This document shows, piece by piece, positions 20,755 to 24,681 of a stretch of DNA of 24,681 nucleotides. The stretch comes from Thermacetogenium sp. UBA4966. Lineage in GTDB: Bacteria > Bacillota > DSM-12270 > Thermacetogeniales > Thermacetogeniaceae. Each line of letters starts with the position of its first letter. Within the stretch, counting starts at the first letter, position 1. The notes under the pieces are model-generated. The model searched no databases. It was not told the DNA's origin and saw only the letters and a list, made by a program, of their open reading frames with translations. The translations under genes were made by a program, and so were the position numbers. The stretch covers positions 38,408 to 63,088 of the forward strand of contig DHAA01000078.1 in the NCBI GenBank assembly GCA_002397275.1. Direction: 5' to 3'.

Positions 20755-21541
20755 GGAGCATTCTGTCATTGTCCAATTGGGCGCCGACTTTGCGGCTGAA
20801 CTGATCGATCAGCCACTCAACCGTGACTCCTTGCTTATCCTTGCCGTTCAAATCCATGATGATTCTTCCGTCATGCATCATTATGGTTCTGTCGCCGTAT
20901 TCAAGAGCGGCCTTCATGTTGTGGGTGATCATGATCGTGCAGAGCTTTTCTTCCTTTACGATTTCATCTGTCAGCCGCAGGACCTTTTTGGCAATTGACG
21001 GATCAAGAGCAGCTATGTGCTCATCGAGCAGCAGCAGCTTCGGTTTGACGATTGTCGCCATCAGCAGGGTAAGGGCCTGACGCTGTCCTCCGGAAAGGCT
21101 TCCCACCTTTTCTTTTACTCTGTCATCCAATCCCAGTCCAAGGAGAGCGAGCTTTTCTTTGAAAAAAGCGACATCGTCCCTGGTTATACCCGGCCGCAGA
21201 CCCTGCGGCTTACCTTTGGCATAAGCAATGGCTAAATTCTCTTCGATGGTCATGTCGAAGGCTGTACCCATCAAAGGATCCTGAAAGACGCGGCCGATAT
21301 ACTGCGAGCGCTTATACTCCGGGGTGTACGTAATATCCGTGCCGTCAAGAAATATACGGCCTGCATCGATTTCATAAACGCCGGCTATACAATTGATCAA
21401 CGTTGACTTCCCCGCTCCGTTTCCCCCTATAACTGTGACAAATTCACCCTTGTCCAGAAAAAGGCTCGCATTATCAAGAGCGGTTTTTTCGTTAATGCTT
21501 CCTTTGTTAAAGGTTTTACAAATGTCTGCAACCCTGAGCAT
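20747..21541 (-). CDS. ABC transporter ATP-binding protein (TrpZ-like)
   Basis: A 264-aa ATPase of the importer set transcribed leftward. Walker A is GGNGAGKST, the Q-loop YIGRVFQDP, the signature SLSGGQRQALTLLMA and the Walker B LLLLDEHIAALDP. DEH instead of DEP is usual in this subfamily, which partners DUF534-type binding proteins and BPD_transp_2 permeases (streptococcal TrpXYZ). I chose ATG 21541, which overlaps the permease stop by one base and lies 8 bases after GGAGGG. A GTG at 21544 is also in frame. Last gene of a three-gene operon. Confidence 0.9.
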   Translation of the reverse strand: MLRVADICKTFNKGSINEKTALDNASLFLDKGEFVTVIGGNGAGKSTLINCIAGVYEIDAGRIFLDGTDITYTPEYKRSQYIGRVFQDPLMGTAFDMTIEENLAIAYAKGKPQGLRPGITRDDVAFFKEKLALLGLGLDDRVKEKVGSLSGGQRQALTLLMATIVKPKLLLLDEHIAALDPSIAKKVLRLTDEIVKEEKLCTIMITHNMKAALEYGDRTIMMHDGRIIMDLNGKDKQGVTVEWLIDQFSRKVGAQLDNDRMLLS

Positions 21542-22461
21542 CACATCTGCCCTCCTTCACAGCCGCCGTTGGCTCTCTTGTTTTTCCATGATTGAAACTT
21601 CTCATTTATGACCGTCATAGAAAGAGCGCCGGCGACAATTACTGCCGACACGAGTTTTAGATCGGTCGGCGGCATACCCAACCACAGAGCGACAGTTATC
21701 ACAAACCTGTACACTACTGCGCCGAGGACCACCGCTATAAGCCTGCGCAGCAGTGTTTTCACGCCAAATAAGACCTCTCCTATGATCACTGAGGCTAGTC
21801 CGATGATCACCATCCCGATACCCATACTCACGTCGGCAAATCCCTGATACTGAGCTATAATAGCTCCTGACAGCGCAACAAGGCCGTTGGAAAGCGCAAG
21901 CCCAATAATTATCGTAACATTGGTGTTCACGCCGAGCGCCCTGACCATCTGGTCATTGTCCCCTGTAGCTCTCAATGCAAGGCCCAGCTTTGTTTTCAGA
22001 AATAAGTACAACAGAAACAAAATCAGCGCGAGTATCAACATAAGAAAGAACAGTTTTGTATACCTCGCCCCGGCAAGCCCCTGCAAAAAACTGAAGATGA
22101 GGGGCTTATTTAAGAGGGGAATGTTCGGCCTGCCGCCCATCACCTTAAGGTTAATCGAGTAAAGCGCAAGCATCATCAGTATACCTGAAAGCAGGGGCTG
22201 GATTTTAAGCTTTGTCGTAAGCAGTGCGGTCACTGTACCGGCGATAAAGCCTGCTAAAAAGGCAAAAGCCAGCCCAATGAAAGGCTGGCTGATGCCGATC
22301 ATAATTGCCGACACAGCGGCGCCCAATGTGAAGCTGCTGTCCACCGTCAGATCGGGTATATTAAGTGTTCTGAACGATATAAAAACACCGAGCGCCATGA
22401 TCGCATAGATAATACCGAGTTCCAGAGAGCCCTGTAGCGTTGCCCAGGAGATCAGCTGCAT
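21541..22461 (-). CDS. ABC transporter permease (TrpY-like, BPD_transp_2 family)
   Basis: A 306-aa integral membrane protein resembling the LivH/RbsC-type permeases, with about eight or nine hydrophobic segments. Typical pieces are MALGVFISFRTLNIPDLTVD followed by SSFTLGAAVSA, LKIQPLLSGILMMLALYSIN and the cytoplasmic loop LGLALRATGDNDQMVRALGV, which should contact the ATPase. GIGMVIIGLASVIIGEVLFG lies near the C-terminus. It is encoded between the binding-protein and ATPase genes, with a 35-base gap to the first and a one-base overlap with the second. Confidence 0.9.
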   Translation of the reverse strand: MQLISWATLQGSLELGIIYAIMALGVFISFRTLNIPDLTVDSSFTLGAAVSAIMIGISQPFIGLAFAFLAGFIAGTVTALLTTKLKIQPLLSGILMMLALYSINLKVMGGRPNIPLLNKPLIFSFLQGLAGARYTKLFFLMLILALILFLLYLFLKTKLGLALRATGDNDQMVRALGVNTNVTIIIGLALSNGLVALSGAIIAQYQGFADVSMGIGMVIIGLASVIIGEVLFGVKTLLRRLIAVVLGAVVYRFVITVALWLGMPPTDLKLVSAVIVAGALSMTVINEKFQSWKNKRANGGCEGGQM

Positions 22462-22496
22462 AATGCTTTTCGCCTCATTTTAAATGCTGATTTGAA

Positions 22497-23495
22497 CTAA
22501 TTCTTAAAAACCTGTTTTGCTTCTGCAAGGACATCCTCAGGAAATGTAATCCCTATTGCAGCAGCGGTATCTTGATTTAAATAGATTTCCACCGCATCCA
22601 TGGTCTTGACAGGCATCTCGGCCGGCTTCTTGCCGTTTAATATTTCTATCGCCATCTTGCCCGTTTCCTGTCCCAGAACCTGATAGTTGACGCCATAGGT
22701 CGCCAGGCCGCCGTCCTTGACCATGGAGTCCGCGCCAACATAAATCGGTTTCTTGGCGGCGTTTACCACCTGTGCAACAACCGGCATGGCCGAGGCAACA
22801 GTGTTGTCAATCGGAGAAAACAAGATGTCGGCTTTTTCCGCCAGTGTCTGAGTTGCCTGCTGCACCTCAGATGTGTTGGTGACTGTGGACTCAAGCACTG
22901 TCATCCCATTTTTGCCGGCATATTCCTTAAGGTTGTTGATGACCGACACCGAATTGGCTTCTCCTGAATTGTAAAGTGCGCCGATGGTTTTGAAATCAGG
23001 TGTGATTCGTTTGGCAAGCTCCATGATCTGCTCTGCGGAAACCGCGTCAGAAGTTCCTGACACATTGGCGCCCGGCCGGTCAAGGCTGGCGACAAGCCCC
23101 GCGCTCACAGGGTCGGTGCAGGCCGCAAAAAGCACCGGGATTTCCTTTGTTTCACCAGCCGCTGCCTGTGCGGAAGGGGTGGCGATGGCCACAATTAGAT
23201 CATAGTTGTTATTGGCAAACTTCTGGCAAATGGTCTTTAGATTGGTCTGATCACCCTGTGCATCCTGATAGTCGATTTTAATATTATCTCCATTATGGTA
23301 GCCTTCATTTGCCAGTTCTTTGATGAATGATTCTCTGATGGTGTTAAGCGAGGGGTGTTCCCTGATCTGGACGATACCAATCGTCTTGATGTCGTTGGAT
23401 GCAGCTCCGTTTGTCCCATTACTGCATGAGGTGAAAATTCCGATAAACAAGGCAAGAATAGATCCCAATAGTACTACCTGAAAAACCTTTCTCAT
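22497..23495 (-). CDS. ABC transporter substrate-binding lipoprotein (DUF534/TrpX-like)
   Basis: A 332-aa lipoprotein of the ABC_sub_bind family. The signal peptide (about 1-23, KVFQVVLLGSILALFIGIF) ends in lipobox FTSC, making C24 the lipidated residue, followed by a small-residue spacer. The mature domain begins KTIGIVQIREHPSLNTIRES, then has YDLIVAIATPSAQAA, LFAACTDPVSAGLV, RPGANVSGTSD and IYVGADSMVKDGGLATYGVN, all typical. Family members bind aromatic amino acids such as tryptophan in some species and other ligands in others, so the substrate is not known here. Start ATG 23495 has a GAGGAGAAGAG ribosome binding site. Confidence 0.92.
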   Translation of the reverse strand: MRKVFQVVLLGSILALFIGIFTSCSNGTNGAASNDIKTIGIVQIREHPSLNTIRESFIKELANEGYHNGDNIKIDYQDAQGDQTNLKTICQKFANNNYDLIVAIATPSAQAAAGETKEIPVLFAACTDPVSAGLVASLDRPGANVSGTSDAVSAEQIMELAKRITPDFKTIGALYNSGEANSVSVINNLKEYAGKNGMTVLESTVTNTSEVQQATQTLAEKADILFSPIDNTVASAMPVVAQVVNAAKKPIYVGADSMVKDGGLATYGVNYQVLGQETGKMAIEILNGKKPAEMPVKTMDAVEIYLNQDTAAAIGITFPEDVLAEAKQVFKN

Positions 23496-23588
23496 CTCAA
23501 CTCTTCTCCTCTCGTCTAACTATATTTAGTTTATAATCTATGCATGAACGCCCGCCCTTATGTAAGGAAAGGCGTAACTGCCTGCTGG

Positions 23589-23615
23589 AAAAAGTATGCG
23601 TCCTGACGCGGATAC
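23589..23615 (-). terminator. Leader terminator-like hairpin of the ABC importer operon
   Basis: On the minus strand GTAT-CC-GCGT pairs with ACGC-ATAC around a CAGG loop (plus coordinates 23594-23615) and is followed by five Ts (23589-23593). It lies between the promoter at 23645-23674 and the first gene, so it would act as an attenuator. A second symmetrical stem (CCTTA/TAAGG inside ACGCC/GGCGT) lies around 23547-23575. I cannot assign a riboswitch class. Confidence 0.5.
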
Positions 23616-23644
23616 AGGGGGATATATGACTACCGGTTGAAGTG

Positions 23645-23674
23645 ATGGTAGCATAATAGCAACAGACATGTCAA
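23645..23674 (-). promoter_or_regulatory. Promoter of the ABC importer operon
   Basis: A perfect TTGACA (complement of 23669-23674) and an extended -10 TGCTACCAT (its TACCAT is the complement of 23645-23650) are separated by 18 bases. The start near 23638 leaves a leader of about 143 bases. Confidence 0.6.
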
Positions 23675-23683
23675 TTACTTTTA

Positions 23684-23727
23684 GAGATTGATCTCATATT
23701 GCTTCAGCGTTGGATAAGAGGTAGTAT
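23684..23727 (+). promoter_or_regulatory. Candidate promoter and small palindrome for the nicotinamidase-Arr gene
   Basis: TTGCTT (23699-23704) and TAGTAT (23722-23727) are separated by 17 bases, a moderate match. A small inverted repeat GAGAT-TG-ATCTC (23684-23695) lies between this and the divergent promoter and might be a shared operator. Confidence 0.4.
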
Positions 23728-23763
23728 TGAACAAAAGAGAAAAAATCTGTAGGAGGCAGCCAA

Positions 23764-24681
23764 ATGTCCAGATGTTTAATTGTTGTTGATTATCAAAACG
23801 ATTTCGTATGCGGCTCACTTGGATTTGCTGGAGCTGAACTGCTTGACCGCGCTATTGCTGAAAAAATACAAAAGTACCGTGCAAACGGCGATACTGTCGT
23901 CTTCACATTTGACACCCACGGTGAAGATTATCTAAAAACGCAGGAGGGTAGGAATCTGGCCGTACCGCACTGCCTTAAAGGAAGTGCAGGACACGAACTT
24001 TATGGTGAAACCGCCAAGCTGATACTGGACACCGATCAACGCTTTTATAAGCCAACATTCGGTTCCGACGAATTATACGAATACTTAAAGGCAACACCCT
24101 TCACCAGCATTGAACTTGTAGGGCTTGTATCGAATATCTGCGTCATAGCCAATGCCCTTCTCGCCAAAACGGCGCAGCCTGAAACGCCGATTATTGTTGA
24201 TTCCGACTGTACTGCAAGCCACGACACTAAGCTTAACGAAGCGGCACTAGCCGTCATGAAAGGGTTACAGATCAGAGTAGTGAAGAAGGTTAATGATTCG
24301 GGGCCCTTCTATCACGGCACGAAGTCAGACCTCAAAATTGGCGATGTGCTTATGCCGGGGTACAACTCCAATTACGGCGAGGGCAGGGAAGCAAACTTTG
24401 TTTATCTGACCGGAACTATGGACGCAGCGGTATGGGGAGCGGAACTTGCGGCGGGGGAAGGGCCAGGGAGAATTTACATCGTAGAACCTACAGGTACCAT
24501 TGAGGACGACCCAAACCTGACCGACAAGAAGTTTCCGGGCAATCCCACAAGGTCATACCGAACCCGCGAACCGCTCCGTATAGTCGGTGAAGTTAAAGAC
24601 TGGGAAGGACACTCGCCGGAGGTACTCGCCAAAATGCGCGATAGCCTAAAACTCATGAAAGAACAAGGCATTGAAGCAATC
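23764..24681 (+). CDS. Nicotinamidase-like hydrolase fused to rifampin ADP-ribosyltransferase (Arr), 3' end cut
   Basis: One open frame of at least 306 codons, starting at ATG 23764 after TAGGAGG and running off the window. Residues 1-175 are a cysteine hydrolase of the isochorismatase/nicotinamidase family: catalytic D9 (IVVDYQNDF), K96 (FYKPTFGS) and C126 (GLVSNICV), with metal ligands D50, H52 and H69 as in nicotinamidases. From residue 178, DSGPFYHGTKSDLKIGDVLM starts a full Arr domain, continuing with FVYLTGTMDAAVWGAELAAG, RIYIVEPTG, IEDDPNLTDKKFPGNPTRSY and REPLRIVGEVKDWEGHSPEV. H184, Y214 and D249 have the same spacing as the H19, Y49, D84 triad I recall from mycobacterial Arr. Only a few residues should be missing. 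Arr inactivates rifamycins by ADP-ribosylation from NAD+, releasing nicotinamide, the substrate of the first domain. No internal stop or ribosome binding site separates the domains. Confidence 0.93.
   Translation, partial: MSRCLIVVDYQNDFVCGSLGFAGAELLDRAIAEKIQKYRANGDTVVFTFDTHGEDYLKTQEGRNLAVPHCLKGSAGHELYGETAKLILDTDQRFYKPTFGSDELYEYLKATPFTSIELVGLVSNICVIANALLAKTAQPETPIIVDSDCTASHDTKLNEAALAVMKGLQIRVVKKVNDSGPFYHGTKSDLKIGDVLMPGYNSNYGEGREANFVYLTGTMDAAVWGAELAAGEGPGRIYIVEPTGTIEDDPNLTDKKFPGNPTRSYRTREPLRIVGEVKDWEGHSPEVLAKMRDSLKLMKEQGIEAI

Noticed and set aside
20998..21036. DEH in place of DEP in the Walker B region of the minus-strand ABC ATPase as a defect
   Set aside because: DEHTAALDP-like sequences are normal in the TrpZ/DUF534-associated ATPase subfamily and the catalytic glutamate is present.
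22267..22290. 8-bp hairpin (AGCCAGCC/GGCTGGCT) inside the permease gene
   Set aside because: Short, no T-run on either side, and easily explained by codon choice in a hydrophobic segment.
23496..23640. T-box leader for a tryptophan-type importer
   Set aside because: No T-box motif (AGGGTGGNACCGCG) or specifier stem is visible on the minus strand.
1..24681. CRISPR arrays, tRNA or rRNA genes, transposases
   Set aside because: I saw no spaced direct repeats, no tRNA-like cloverleaf with conserved loops, no rRNA sequence and no transposase or integrase motif in any frame.

Overview
The window looks like a Gram-positive, low-to-mid GC, anaerobic member of the Clostridia, perhaps a Peptococcaceae or Desulfotomaculum-like lineage. 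The support is the gene order ylxM-ffh-rpsP-khpA-rimM-trmD-rplS-lepB-rbgA-rnhB-(fliK-like)-(flhB C-terminal-like)-HD domain-yraN, strong AGGAGG-type ribosome binding sites, frequent TTG and GTG starts, and single-domain Firmicute families. No taxonomic marker such as 16S rRNA is present, so this is inference.

Layout. Bases 1-260 hold no gene but can fold into a long nested rod, so they may be part of a structured RNA cut by the window edge. A consensus promoter at 275-303, followed at once by a perfect 24-bp palindrome, opens the protein-targeting and ribosome-maturation operon (341-5582: YlxM, Ffh, S16, KhpA, RimM, TrmD, L19, signal peptidase I, an RbgA-like GTPase). L19 has its own promoter inside the operon, and two terminators close it near 5600-5660. 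A second long + strand run (5722-12426) carries RNase HII, an orphan FliK-like/FlhB-C-like pair, an HD-GYP protein, YraN, a GlcD/GlcF-type 2-hydroxyacid oxidoreductase and a DUF3786 protein. A small carbohydrate-binding-module protein follows at 12493.

On the minus strand lie a DUF151 bifunctional-nuclease protein and a ComM-type AAA+ protein (12842-14898), an inverted-repeat element (14921-15020), and three genes that probably form a regulatory/redox cluster: a Crp/Fnr regulator with a four-cysteine N-terminus, an FMN-type split-barrel protein and a DUF1638 protein (15110-16868). A + strand set (17168-20754) encodes a response regulator, a BcrA-like ABC ATPase, an ABC-2 permease and a histidine kinase, the usual make-up of a peptide-stress sensing and efflux module. 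Convergent to it is a minus-strand ABC importer of the TrpXYZ/DUF534 type (20747-23495).

The most unusual gene is at the right edge (23764-24681, cut at its 3' end). It is one uninterrupted reading frame joining a nicotinamidase/isochorismatase-type hydrolase to a rifampin ADP-ribosyltransferase (Arr). All recognisable catalytic residues of both enzymes are present. Arr consumes NAD+ and releases nicotinamide, and nicotinamidase hydrolyses nicotinamide, so the fusion suggests an antibiotic-inactivating enzyme that removes and recycles its own by-product.
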